From Clarireedia homoeocarpa (lineage: Eukaryota > Ascomycota > Leotiomycetes > Helotiales > Rutstroemiaceae): a stretch of DNA of 64,000 nucleotides. The position numbers and the translations under genes were made by a program. The first letter of the stretch is position 1, and each line of letters begins with the position of its first letter. The stretch lies in contig LNKV01000040.1 in the NCBI GenBank assembly GCA_001465935.1, positions 248,001-312,000 on the forward strand, given 5' to 3'. Shown piece by piece: positions 1-10,979 of this stretch. The notes beneath the pieces were generated by a model, which was given only the letters and a program-made list of their open reading frames with translations, had not been told where the DNA came from and ran no database searches.

Positions 1-1837
1 TGTGGAGGGTGTGGTTAGTATTTCTTTTGGGTGTGGAAGAGGGAAGACGTGGGAGAGAATGATAAGGTGAGCATCAGTGGGTTTGCTAATTCATCGACCA
101 ACTCCAAATGTATATATGAGTTCTCAATTTTGAAAGTTCACTTGAACAATTAAAAATCAGAAGTTGGTCGGATAGTCAATGCACCCACTAGTGAAAGAGC
201 CTGGAAAACTTACCGACGTTGGTGATAGTTGCGAGGAGGAATACACTGCTGAGACCAACTTGTGCAAAGTAGGTGTTACCATAGTAGAAGATGAAGTTCT
301 ATCGATATCTGTCAGTATCTTATTCTCCCGCCTAACACAATCCACCAGATATGAAATCTCGATATTTGAAGCCGGCAAGGACAAAATCATATACTCACAA
401 CACCAGCTAGAAGAAATACGTTAACAGGTATTCCCAAACAAAAAGCTACATCAATAAAGAAAGAAAGGGAAAGAAAGAGGGGAACATGCAAACTTACTCA
501 ACTGCTGCATCATCTGCACCGTCGTCCCAACAAACGTCCTCTTCAGATTACTCCCCTCCTTCCACCCCCCAGTAAAGCAATCCAACCAACCTCCCGCTCC
601 CTCCCTCATCTCCCTCTGCGCATCCATCCTCATAACCTCCAACTCTCTAACCAGCCACTCATCCTCCTCCCCCCTCCCCCTCATACTCGCTAACGCCTTT
701 TTCGCCCCGTCCTCATCAAACCTAGATAAAAACCAGCGCGGACTCTCCGGCAACATACACAGCAGGCCCAGCGCCAGCAGCACCGCGAACACGAGTTGCA
801 ACCCGATGGGGATCTGGTACGAGGCGTTGGAGGGGATGTTGCGCGTGCCTTGGTTGACGCCCGAGGCGATGAGCAGGCCGAGGGTTATGCCGAATTGGTA
901 CACGCCGATGCATGGCCCGCGGATCTTTTTGGGACAGATCTCGGATTGAAAGGCGACAGTGTTGGCGGAGACGAAACCGATGCCGAAGCCAGCGATGGCA
1001 CGGCCGGCGGTTAGAAGGGGGATGGTGGGGCCGGTGATTTGGACTATGTGGGAAGATGAGGGTCAGTTAGGCTTTGAGGGTTGAAGGGAAAGATGCTGGG
1101 GAGGGATTTCAGGGAGCTGATGTTTTAGGGCGGGGGCAAATAAAAATGAAAAGACAATCAAAAAACAGCAAAGAAAACAGTTAAGAAGCACGAAAAGGAC
1201 CACAGAAACCTACAAACAACACCAGCACAATAAATAGCGCAACCAATAACAATAGTATTCCGACGACCTAGGTAATCAGACGAGTAACCGGAGAGCAGGG
1301 CACCAAGGAAGGTGCCGACGCTGAGCATCGAGACAATCAGCGACTTGGCCCAGGTCGGGTACATGTAGCCTTGGAAAGCGAGCGGGTCGGTCGAGGGCTC
1401 GCCGTAGGTGAGCTTGAAGTAGTCCACTGTGGGGGGAGGGGATAGTTGTTAGTTTTGTGGTTTTGTGATTTGTGGGCTGTATGGATAGGTGGATAGATGG
1501 AGATGTGGGAGTGAAAGAGTGAGGCTGAGGATGAAGGGAAGGGGAAATAGTGAGGTTAGAGTGAGAATGGATGATCGATTGGAGTAGTAATGAATGAGAA
1601 CCGTAGAATAGTATATGTATATAAGAATCCGATCCAATCAGAAAAGTAAAGCCACTCACTTCCCAACACTCCATTGATATAACCAGCATCATAACCAAAC
1701 AGGATTCCTCCAAAGGCAGGAAAGCCGCACTTGAAAATCTCGGTCCATTTCAAAGGAGGGTCCTCGATCTCCGTTCCAGGCTGCGGTTGTTGTGGATCTG
1801 GAGTTGAAATTCGCCTTTGCGTTTGCGTTAGAGTCAT
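1..1837 (-). CDS. MFS sugar (hexose-type) transporter, 3' end outside window
   Basis: A plasma-membrane sugar transporter of the major facilitator superfamily, probably a proton/hexose symporter. Exons read on the minus strand are 1837-1660, 1426-1214, 1043-498, 406-399 and 298-214, giving 343 residues before the window ends. Seen: an N-terminal FGYDAGYINGVLG helix-1 motif, a loop DYLGRRN (the G-R-R signature), a second-half-of-domain PESPRWF motif, and QQLTGVNFIFYYG at the start of helix 7. All these are standard marks of the sugar porter family. The fourth exon is only 8 bases (see findings). The last intron has a GTAAGT donor and a CTAAC branch site about 15-20 bases from the left edge, so the next exon should begin just outside. 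About 200 residues (helices 8-12) are missing only because of the window edge. The substrate cannot be told from sequence. Start chosen: first ATG, followed by a short hydrophilic N-terminus. Confidence 0.9.
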
Positions 1838-3232
1838 GGTGATGAAAGAAGGAGGAAAGGGGATATATGGAAGAAGGGTTGAATGAGTGCGGGGAAAGAG
1901 TGAAGAAAGGGGATATATGGAAGAAGGGCTGAATGAGGGCGGGGAAAGAGTAGGAAGAAAAGAAGAGGATGAGAGAAAGTGGGTGGAGGGATTGGTTTTA
2001 TAGATTCCTTGGAGGGGGGCAGATGTTAATGGTGATGTGAGAATAGGCTTTTTAGATTGAGATAAAGTCAGATTACTTTAAGTCTGGAGAAGAGAGGTTA
2101 AAAGGCGGATGAGCATCTGGGGAAGACCATAGATGAATAATCCAACCGATGCCCATTAGCCAGCAGGAGACGAACAAGTCCAGACCTACGCCACAACTCA
2201 GATCAGAGATCTTAATGAACAACCCATCAAGGTAACTTTCAGAAGCCGGGCAATCTACTTGATACTAAACAGATCACAAGATCCGCAAGAAACTTCCCAC
2301 CGCGCTTCCAGGCTTTCCATGACGCGCGCAGACCTACCTAGATGTAACTTTAGTTTGATGGTACTACCACTCGGCACTAAGGTTTGGTAGGGCTATAGGG
2401 CTGGCTTGACGTAGTTGGGATGGGACTAAAGCGTGCGGAAAGCATAACATATCAAAATGTGGAACCAGCCATACCAGCTAGTTTACTAGTTAGTCCACGA
2501 AAGTGCCGGATCTAGATTCTCTTAAGCGCAAAAATAACAGGTTGAAATCGATACCCAAAAGACTGTCGGACGATGAAAACAGTACACTGCTGTATCCCGG
2601 ACTGTTCAGGATACTCGTTTGACAACAGCAATCGGCTGCAAAACATTGTCCCAAATCGGCCTGTTCTTCTTTTTTCCTGCGCTAAAGACGATTGTATGCT
2701 TGAGGATAAAGACACATTCAGAGCATGAGAGAATTTGAAAACCTAAAAGAAAACTCTTTTCCAGCCACGAAATAGCACATCATAGCACATGAGCATTTTA
2801 AACATACTATTCCAACTTCCACTCATCTGATCAAAATCATAGACTGACATCATTCTTCAGTAAACTTCAAACCATCATGAACAGCGTAAACGACTTACAC
2901 CATAGTAGGAATCATTAAGAATTGGTTAAACGTAAAATTCGTTGCTTTCAGATTGTGCAAAAGATGTAGTAGTAATGCGTCCATCCATTCATAAAAATAG
3001 ATCCCTTGATTCACAAAACACCAAAATATGAAGCCGAACAATTCTAACCAAAAGAAGACATCCATGTCGTGGTATCTATGCGGCAAAAAGAAAATTCAAA
3101 AAGAAGAGGTATATCTAACAGTACACGAAAATGAAGAAAAGAAAAGAAAAGAAAAATACAAAAAAATATATAAAAAAGATATGCTCCGCCATCCAAAATC
3201 CCAGAAAACTACATCAAGAACGCTTGAGATCA
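1838..3232. other. Intergenic: promoter of the transporter and 3' flank of the C2H2 gene
   Basis: Both flanking genes are on the minus strand, so this holds the transporter's promoter and the C2H2 gene's 3' region. Apart from the 50-bp duplication, I see only an A/G-rich stretch at 3100-3190 next to the C2H2 stop codon. The short frames here have no recognisable content. Confidence 0.6.
1861..1960. repeat. 50-bp direct tandem duplication, 2 copies
   Basis: Two adjacent 50-base units (1861-1910 and 1911-1960), each starting GGATATATGG, differ at only a few positions. They lie 24-123 bases upstream of the transporter start codon, in its likely 5' leader or core promoter, on a purine-rich plus strand. 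Confidence 0.85.
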
Positions 3233-6200
3233 TTATTGTTGGCCGTAATATTGCATATTTTGTGGGGAATGCCCGTACGATGATGAGCTGCCTTGATCTC
3301 GGCTCATCGGTACTTGTTGGTAATTTTGCATTGGTGCGCCAGAAAGGCTATCGAAGCCGAAATTGGTGGTATCGTTGATACCCAGCATGTTTGGTGCTGG
3401 ATAAGTTGTCACCGCGGGTGAAGTTGTGACGAAGGTCTGACGTATCGAAAAGTCGGGGGGTTCGTTGAAGGCTGGTGTCTGGTGCATTGAATCCATAGAG
3501 CCATATCCACGAGATTGATTGACAGGATTTGAGGTAAATGCAGTATCAGAACCCAATGCTCGTGTTGACATACCAAGAGTAGCAGCATTCATGGCATTGA
3601 ACTGATGTGGCTGGTTCGTTTGCTGTACATTGGCAAGATTTGAAGTAAACGCAGTATCAGGACGGAAGGCTTGTGTTGACTGCATATTACCAAGAGTAGC
3701 AGCATCCATGGCATTGAATTGACGTGGCTGGCTCACTAATTGTACATTGAACGCGCTTGGAAACCCCGGGAATTGATTACTCGACATACTTTGTGGCATC
3801 ATATTGTACGGTGGGGATGCTCCAGAGGTAGGATAACCTGTTGGGGGTTGGAAGCCAGCAGTGAATTGATGCATCATGGGAATGTTGGGAGAGATGGTGG
3901 CCATAGTGTATGGACTTGAATCTTCTAGTTTGGTTCTACTGATTGGTGTGATTGGCGTCATGTTCTGCTCCACAGGGCTTATGATCGTATCAGCATCAAC
4001 GTTCTTCTGTTCCACCAGGCGGAGAACAGGAAGACTGATATGCTCCATGTGTTTGGCGAGATGGACTGTGAGCTTTTTCCAACTGGTAAAGGTTTTGCCA
4101 CAGAACTTGCAGGGCTCGTCTTGTGGCATGTTAGTCGTTTCGTGGTGGCATTTTTCCAACATAATCCAAGCTAGTTCCGTAGTTCGGGCTTTCTTTATAG
4201 TAGCCTTGGTCTTCTGCTTTGGCTCAGGTAACTTGTGTTCACGCACGAGATGTTGTAAGAAATTGTCTTTGCGGTAACATGGATGTCTGCAGTCGTCCAT
4301 TTGGCAAATCCACCACTCCAGATGCCTGTGGCGCTCGTTCTCGTGTCGAACCCAGTCAGCCTTCCGTTTGAAAGATTTCGGCTCTCTGCATTTGTCATAG
4401 GTACAAGTGAAGGGTTGTACATCTTCGTGAACATGTTTCGTCCAGTCCGATGGCTTTTGGAATTTCTTAGCTTTGAAGCACAACTGGCACTCGAATTCGG
4501 CAGGAAGATTTCGTGTAGGTGGCATCGGGACACCTTTAGGGAAAGTTTCAGTTGAGAGGGCGCCTTCACCAGGATTTGAATCGTCGGAAAAATCTGTTAC
4601 AAGTTGCAGTCCACCAGCGCTGCGATCTGGTGATTCTCGAGGTTTGCCCTTCGCGTCGTACAGAGTTGCACTGCCGCCAAGCGCTATACAGTGTGGTCTG
4701 GCCGTACAATTGCGGTTCCTTATAGCTTGCATATGCTTGACGCGAAGGTCGAGCAGGTTTTTGTATCGAAGCTCTTGTTGATGAGCAATACGACTAACCA
4801 GCCAGTTATATTTCGGGTCCATGTCGGGGTTGAGCCGTCGGACGTGATCCTTGAATCCATCGTAGGTTGGTATGATTGGTTCTGATGGCCCAGCTTCGAC
4901 TCGCATATCGCCCTCATCAGCCTGCTCATCTTCTTCGTCTTCATCGTCATCCTGGTCTAAGGGCTCCGCAGTTAGTGGTAGTTGCTTGGTATCTGGTTCA
5001 ATGGCTGATTTCGATGTTAGATTGGGCACAGGAGGACCGCCATGTCCTCTCCATAAGCCCGCCAACGATGTTTGGGTTGATGCTGGAAGTTCGCTCTTGC
5101 TCCTACCACGTTTCACGAATGAAGCAAGTCCTAGATGAAGTGGACTTTTGGGAGATGTTGCGCTTATGGAGCCACTGCGGGCATGTTGACCAGTCCCAAC
5201 TGCAGCAAGTGGCCCGGCCATGGCGGCGATGGCGGTGTTTAAACTTGGAGTAGGCTTTTTACTTTTGCCAAAGCTAGAAGTTCTCGGAGGTGGTGCGAGT
5301 GCGCCGAGGGGATTTGGTTTTGGAGCGGGTTCATTGGTAGCCTCCTGTGCCAGATTTGACGAACTGCGACCTCTTTTGAGGTTACTGGTACTTCTTTTGC
5401 GAACCATATCAGCCAAGCGACCAGCAAAGTTGCTATTCGGTCCTTTCCGCTCTTGCTTGATAGATAGTTTCTTCAGGAAACTGCCATCGGCAACAGCTTC
5501 ATAATCCATCAGACTTGGCTCGCTCCGCCGTCGTGTACCCCAAGTTGCTGCACGTGATATCACTGAGAATGTATCTGCATTGCCATTCCATTTCTGTATC
5601 GCATCGTTGGCAGTTGGTGGTTGGTAAGTGGTGACAGTCATATAAGGTAGCACTGGAGGATCACTGAAGGTGCGTGGTTGGCTCATCAACTCCTGGTCGA
5701 CCTCTGTTGGAGGGGTACCTTTGATGTCGAAATAAACTTGTCCGTCGAGAAGTCTATTGTCGCGAATACTTGCGGCATCATCAACTAGTGGGATGCCTCC
5801 ATTTTCAGCCTGAGCTTTATATATGGATTCTCTGGATCGTGGCTCATTTGGATCACTGATCCCATTACCTCTCTCGAACCATTGTTGTACTTCGGTATTT
5901 TTGTCATCGATCTGTCGCCGTGTTTCTTGTTGTTTAAGACTTGGAACTTCGACATTTGACAGTAACCTCCGCTCTTCTGGACCCAATCCAGCAAGGCCAG
6001 TTGTGTTGTTGACTCTCCATACTCCATCGTCATCGCGACGTGCGGCCGCTTGTGCATTCTGCCCCACGCGTTCGGAGGGGAATTGATAGTCTCTGAAATC
6101 GGTGGTGATGGGTTCTCCATAATGACCTCCAGCAGGCGCAAAAGTATGTGATTGTTCGTCGGGCCAGTGCGAGACTGTTACATGTGGGCTCTGTGCACGG

Positions 6201-6850
6201 AAAGCCATGCTGGTTGGCTCAAGGCTCTCGGCACTTGTGTGGCTGCTTCCGCTGTTGTCCGGCGTCAATTGCAACGAACTGAGAGTGGATGTCAATGCAG
6301 GGAATGGATATTCCGAAGGGTATGAATCGTTGTCAATCCCGTGGTAGGCGATTATAGTGCTGTTCTTGCTCTCATATATTTCGCTCCTTGGAGAGGGTGT
6401 ATTGGGAATGCTCGTGTTCTTAGGGCTGAGAGGAAATGTTGTTGTAGTTGGAGCTTCTGATGATTTCTGACTTTTAATGCTGGTGAAGTTCCTATGCGCA
6501 GAGGGAGGAGTATTAGAGGTTGCTTTTGGCAAGGTCAAAGTTGCTGGTAAGGAATCTATTCTGGAGATATTGGCGTCGAAGTCGACTCCAAAGAATGGGT
6601 CGTCGAACTCGCTGAAGTCGCTGCCGATATTACTGTACTCGGAGATGCTCTCGACAGGAGTACTGCCAATATTGTAGGGGCTTGTGGAGGTGCTGATGGT
6701 GCGTGATTGATTGTATGGAGACAGGAGGGTGGAATCGAATTGTGCGTTTGGTAAGTGTTGCGTGTTCAAGGCCAACGAGTCGATGAAGTCTCGCGATGGC
6801 TGATCTTGGGCGTCAACTAAGTGTGGTGAGGCCGAAATGTATGAAGACAT
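3233..6850 (-). CDS. Large C2H2 zinc-finger protein, 1205 residues, intronless
   Basis: Probable nuclear DNA-binding regulator. The frame is one uninterrupted exon with an ATG at 6850. Residues 1 to about 650 are disordered and rich in Ser, Thr, Pro and Asn, with an acidic DDDEDEEDEQADEGD patch just after. The only folded-looking part is a finger array at about residues 786-935. It has a CQLC...H...H-like unit beginning at 786, then a unit with CTYDKC and H-x4-H spacing (HENERH), then CQMDDC with HLVREH, and, after a Lys-rich linker, CKFCGKTF with H-x3-H spacing (HLAKH). The C-terminus is Gln/Met/Pro-rich, with two related segments around QPRQFNAMDAATLG and QPHQFNAMNAATLG, which suggests an internal duplication. 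The layout (long disordered N-terminus, central C2H2 group, Gln-rich tail) is common in fungal transcription factors. I do not recognise the specific family member, and target genes are unknown. Confidence 0.92.
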   Translation of the reverse strand: MSSYISASPHLVDAQDQPSRDFIDSLALNTQHLPNAQFDSTLLSPYNQSRTISTSTSPYNIGSTPVESISEYSNIGSDFSEFDDPFFGVDFDANISRIDSLPATLTLPKATSNTPPSAHRNFTSIKSQKSSEAPTTTTFPLSPKNTSIPNTPSPRSEIYESKNSTIIAYHGIDNDSYPSEYPFPALTSTLSSLQLTPDNSGSSHTSAESLEPTSMAFRAQSPHVTVSHWPDEQSHTFAPAGGHYGEPITTDFRDYQFPSERVGQNAQAAARRDDDGVWRVNNTTGLAGLGPEERRLLSNVEVPSLKQQETRRQIDDKNTEVQQWFERGNGISDPNEPRSRESIYKAQAENGGIPLVDDAASIRDNRLLDGQVYFDIKGTPPTEVDQELMSQPRTFSDPPVLPYMTVTTYQPPTANDAIQKWNGNADTFSVISRAATWGTRRRSEPSLMDYEAVADGSFLKKLSIKQERKGPNSNFAGRLADMVRKRSTSNLKRGRSSSNLAQEATNEPAPKPNPLGALAPPPRTSSFGKSKKPTPSLNTAIAAMAGPLAAVGTGQHARSGSISATSPKSPLHLGLASFVKRGRSKSELPASTQTSLAGLWRGHGGPPVPNLTSKSAIEPDTKQLPLTAEPLDQDDDEDEEDEQADEGDMRVEAGPSEPIIPTYDGFKDHVRRLNPDMDPKYNWLVSRIAHQQELRYKNLLDLRVKHMQAIRNRNCTARPHCIALGGSATLYDAKGKPRESPDRSAGGLQLVTDFSDDSNPGEGALSTETFPKGVPMPPTRNLPAEFECQLCFKAKKFQKPSDWTKHVHEDVQPFTCTYDKCREPKSFKRKADWVRHENERHRHLEWWICQMDDCRHPCYRKDNFLQHLVREHKLPEPKQKTKATIKKARTTELAWIMLEKCHHETTNMPQDEPCKFCGKTFTSWKKLTVHLAKHMEHISLPVLRLVEQKNVDADTIISPVEQNMTPITPISRTKLEDSSPYTMATISPNIPMMHQFTAGFQPPTGYPTSGASPPYNMMPQSMSSNQFPGFPSAFNVQLVSQPRQFNAMDAATLGNMQSTQAFRPDTAFTSNLANVQQTNQPHQFNAMNAATLGMSTRALGSDTAFTSNPVNQSRGYGSMDSMHQTPAFNEPPDFSIRQTFVTTSPAVTTYPAPNMLGINDTTNFGFDSLSGAPMQNYQQVPMSRDQGSSSSYGHSPQNMQYYGQQ

Positions 6851-7212
6851 AACGCGCTGAAGGGAGGAGGGAGGCTATGTAGTTTTCTTGGAGGGGGTGG
6901 GTAGGAAGATTTGTATAAAATACTATGGGTCACTTCGAAGGTAGGCCTAGTTCTCCTCAGCTGCAGGTGTGGTCAATGGGTAAGAAGCAAGATCCTGATC
7001 ATGATACAGCCTCGGGATTGGTGTTGCAGGTCTGATATACGAGGTGTGAGGTTGAGGTTTGAATTCAGACGAACGGGTTTGTTAATTGATACAAGCGTTT
7101 TCCGTCGCAAGTAGGCGTAGAACGAATGACAGATGGATAAAAAAGTGATGGAGAGCAAGAAGCCAGTTGCCGTTCCGGAAGTTTGTGGGTGGGGGTGGGT
7201 GACTGAATAAAA

Positions 7213-7511
7213 AGGTACAGTATGAGATGAGATGGGATGGGAGGGATGGGAAGGGAAGGGATGGGATGGGATGGGATTGGGATGACAAGGTATGGCAAAG
7301 TATAGAATTGTAGCCTCAAAGAGGAAGAGAAAAGAGGAAAAAGAGACGAATAGGTATTCGGAGTAAGAAGAAGGCGAAAGGTGCGAGAAGGTGGTGAGAT
7401 GCGGGAGGACGGCGAGCTGACAGGAAGATGGAACGCAGGAAAGAATGAAGCGCAGCCGCCTTGGTATGGTATGGTATGGTATGGGTTGGTATGGTTTAGT
7501 ATGGTATGGGC
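7213..7511. repeat. GGGAT- and TATGG-type simple repeats upstream of the C2H2 gene
   Basis: Imperfect GGGAT/GGGAA pentamers at about 7213-7280 and TATGG pentamers at about 7463-7510 lie 0.4-0.65 kb upstream of the C2H2 start. The plus strand is strongly purine-rich. Confidence 0.75.
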
Positions 7512-7588
7512 ACGTAAGGATGGGGTGGGAGAGGAACAAATATGGGACTCGAAGGCGATTGGTTGGGATTCTAAACGGCTGAATAAGT

Positions 7589-7802
7589 GAAGAAGAAGAG
7601 GAGGAGGAGGAGGAGGAGGAAGAATAACGATAATGATAATAATAATAATAATAATAATCGTAATAATTGTAATAAGCGTAATAAGCGTAATAATCGTAAT
7701 AATCGTAATAATCGTAATAATCGTAATAATCGTAATAATCGTAATAATCGTAATAATCGTAATAATCGTAATAATCGTAATATCGTAATAATAATAATAA
7801 TG
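7589..7802 (+). repeat. Compound microsatellite: GAG/GGA, AAT, then a 9-mer CGTAATAAT array
   Basis: A run of GAG triplets (7589-7620) passes into AAT triplets (7633-7658) and then about twelve near-perfect copies of the nonamer CGTAATAAT (about 7674-7785), ending in AAT triplets. An open frame across it would encode Asn-Arg-Asn repeats, but it has no other protein-like sequence, so I treat it as non-coding. Confidence 0.85.
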
Positions 7803-9645
7803 AGAGACGGACAGGCCCTTTCTATCGTACGGTACGGGAGGAGTGGATTGTGGTGGACGATTGTGGGCGCTGAGAAGAGCGAGAGAGAGAGGGCGGATTT
7901 GCTGGACGTACAGACTTAATTACTCAATACCGAATTCATTTACTTAATAGGCTTAGCGTCCCCTTGTTCTGCTTGGCTTAGGGCGCGTTTAGGCGCTAAG
8001 GCTAGATAAGCAGCTGCAGGAACTTGGGAGAATAAATGGGATAGGATGGGAAGCGGATGGGAAGCGGATGGGAAGGGCAAGGGGAAGGGGGGGAATAATA
8101 ATAGGAAGGAATTTGAATGGGTGGGATGGTCAAGTAAAAGGAGGTGTTGCATGGTTCTAGGTCTACCCATTTACGGAGTATATCCCATTTATACATTTCG
8201 ACATTTCGACATTTCCCACAATGTATGGGTGCACGCGATGACTATTTTCCCAAATAGACCCAAGGGCGAAATTGCAGAAAGCAGGTTGTTGCTGTTTCCA
8301 AACTGACGGGTAGGCCGGAGACAAAAGGGAGGGAGGGAGGGAGGAGATGCAGAAAGCCTCGTTACCAAGCTCGTTCATGCTCTCTCTCATCTACAATGCA
8401 GAACCGGGAACTTTGCCCGTATGCTTGTATGCCTGTATGCCCGGATACCCATGCTCCCGACTAGGTAGGTGTTTTGCTAACCTTCGCTTGCTGTAAGGAA
8501 CCCGGACGAGCTCAGAACAACCCGGCCACAATGTGAGGAACGGGGAAGCAGAACGACGAGGGTCGGGCGATTAACTTTGAAGCAAGAGCCCAAGAGCGCA
8601 ACCAAACGGAGAGATTGACGCTGGCGCAATGGCGGGAGAAGCATGTAAGACAAGTGGAGAAAGGATAAACCCAAGGAAGTTGTTGGAAATCTACTGGTCG
8701 GGAGAAGAGCAAACAGGCGACTGCGTGGGAATGTGGTTGCTGGGTGTTTTAGTGCACGATCCCGATACCCTTTACAAGAAGCTCTAACCTTGCGAGACAG
8801 ACGGCTCTGCTGTCCGTCGATGTCATCGTGAATTCCGACTCTGCTGAAGCTACGTAGGCAGGCGAAATCCCATGGTCCTGTGTCTGCTGTCCTGCTAGAA
8901 ATCTGCAGATATATGAGCTAATATCAGGCGTAGGCGTTTTTTACTTTGGTTTGCTGGTCATCTCGATTGAATAACATCATTTCCTTGAAGTACTGTTAAG
9001 TATTGCTAGGATATTTAAGTAAATCAGCCCAAGCTTCTGTGTGGTAATGGCTGTGCTGCGCTGATAATAAATAATGCTGCCTCGACCTCGACCTATGAGT
9101 CGCTAGTCGTATTGGGGGGGGGGAGGGGGGGCGGCTCTCTTCCGCCGGCAAAGCTTTTCCTTCTTGCACAGCCAGAGTGTCTCTAAAACGTTATTCTTCC
9201 TCCCGTTCCTTCAACGGAACTGTTCGTCTGAACGGTCTTGTCGTTTGATTAGTAAGATTTACTTTACTGATAATGGAGACCTATGGTTACAGCTCTGTGT
9301 TCTTGTTGTTGTTGGCCCAAGGGCTCATGTACCAGAAGTATCCCATCAAGCTTCGATAGATCTAGGACTAAACCGACCTAAGGATGTTGGATTCATGTTT
9401 CATCACCCTCGTATGTATTTCCCGCGAAGTAATTGGCTTTTCTCAAGCGAAAAGAGGGTCTGTCTGTCCGTCGGACCCGTCATTTCACGGTAAACATGGG
9501 ATTCGATGGGATTTTGATGGCGGAGGGCGCTTATAAAGGGGAGAATCGCAAATCCAAAACATTTTTAAGTTCTGTCAAGGCCGGCTTGGTATGCCAACAG
9601 AGGTGGTATTCTAACTTTACCATTTGCCTTGTCAAGAGCTTGAGC

Positions 9646-9716
9646 GTTTGAGTGCTCGGGTGCTTGGGTGCTTCGATGCTTGGGTGTTCGAGTGTTCGAG
9701 TGTTCGAGAGGTGTTA
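9646..9716. repeat. Degenerate GTGCTCGG/GTGTTCGA-type repeat
   Basis: About seven copies of a degenerate 8-10-base unit (GAGTGCTCGG, GTGCTTGG, GTGTTCGA). No gene nearby. Confidence 0.6.
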
Positions 9717-10009
9717 GGTTCTAGGGGAGTCGGTGCTCATTTCCAGCTTAGAAGGGCGTGAAGGGGTCAAGTCAGTACCAAGAACTACTTACAAGGTGCC
9801 CCAGCTCTAGTGACTTTCAAAAATAAATTCCTTGATATTACAACAGCCACAGCCGTACGAGTAACGTAGAATCCATAATCCATCGTCAATATTACTCGCT
9901 CGGGTCGGTGTGCTCTGAGTGCCGCCTGCAATGATCCGCCGTCGGTGTTCCATTCTTCTATCGCACGAAGCACATGCATCCGCGTCCAGACCGGCCGACC
10001 GACAAACAG

Positions 10010-10135
10010 ACATACATACACCTACATACATACACCTACATACATACACCTACATACCTAAATACATCATACATCATACATCATAACATCATACATCATA
10101 ACATCATACATACAACATCATACATACATACACCT
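10010..10135. repeat. CATA / CCTACATACATACA microsatellite
   Basis: Repeats of CCTACATACATACA give way to ATCATACATCATA-type units, a compound CATA-rich array of about 125 bases. Confidence 0.8.
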
Positions 10136-10865
10136 GTGCCTACTCTACTACAATCCTTTACACAACCTGGAGCTGGAGGGGGTGGAATCTTCATCGTTGC
10201 ATAGCCTCGATTCCAACTCTAGCTAGCGTGACATCTGTCTACCGCAGCTTGTTCATCTGACAAGAATCTATCAGCAGCCTCATGCCAACACACACACACC
10301 CCCAGTTACAACTTGCCATATTATCTACACAATTCTCAGGTTTCACAAAACTGGCGCTTTTGTGCTGCGGACAGAGACCATCGAGCTCCGCCCAAAGGCT
10401 ATGCACTTTTTGCACACCGAAGAAAAATTCCTCTTTCTCTATCGACATGTCTAGAAACTGTGCTGAGTGAGTGGATTTGGTGGCAGCCAAGGATCAGACC
10501 CCAAAGCTTAAGACCCTCCTCGCATTCTTTCCCGACAAGTAATCAGGACCGGATAAGCAAAGCATGGCACTTTTATGCGACCGGATTACCAGGCTACGAT
10601 AATCAGTCTCTAAACCACGAACAGCACCGGTGCATTCACCAAGGGAAGAGTGAGATTGTGAGATTGTTCCCTTCTGGTCCTCGTGTGATATCCGGCTTGG
10701 AAATCATGAAACTTGCTCTGGTTTTCCTCAAGTGATAGAAAAGAGATTGTCGACTGTCGGGTCATCATGTATGCAAAGCAATTTGGGAAATATACGAGTA
10801 CTTGTAACAGTTGATTTTTTTCCCTTTTGTTTATGTTACTCGTACATTTCCTCGAATCTTTCCCT

Positions 10866-10979
10866 GCCCCCCCCCCCCCCCCCCCCCCCTTCAGCTCATC
10901 AAGACTCCTTGCGTGATACCCAACTTTCCACCTGTCCACCTTCCCACCTTCCCACCTTCCCACCTTCCCACCTTCTCGG
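10866..10979. repeat. Poly-C run followed by CCCACCTT decanucleotide array
   Basis: A run of more than 20 C residues starts at about 10866. At 10930-10975 there are about five copies of a CCACCTTCC-type unit. Both are C-rich on the plus strand and could form unusual DNA structures. Confidence 0.75.

Noticed and set aside
3028..3378. Plus-strand frame overlapping the 3' end of the C2H2 gene
   Set aside because: Lys-rich translation of an A/G-rich tract; antisense shadow.
7587..7919. Open frame of 110 codons with Asn-Arg repeats
   Set aside because: It only translates the CGTAATAAT microsatellite; the ends have no protein-like sequence.
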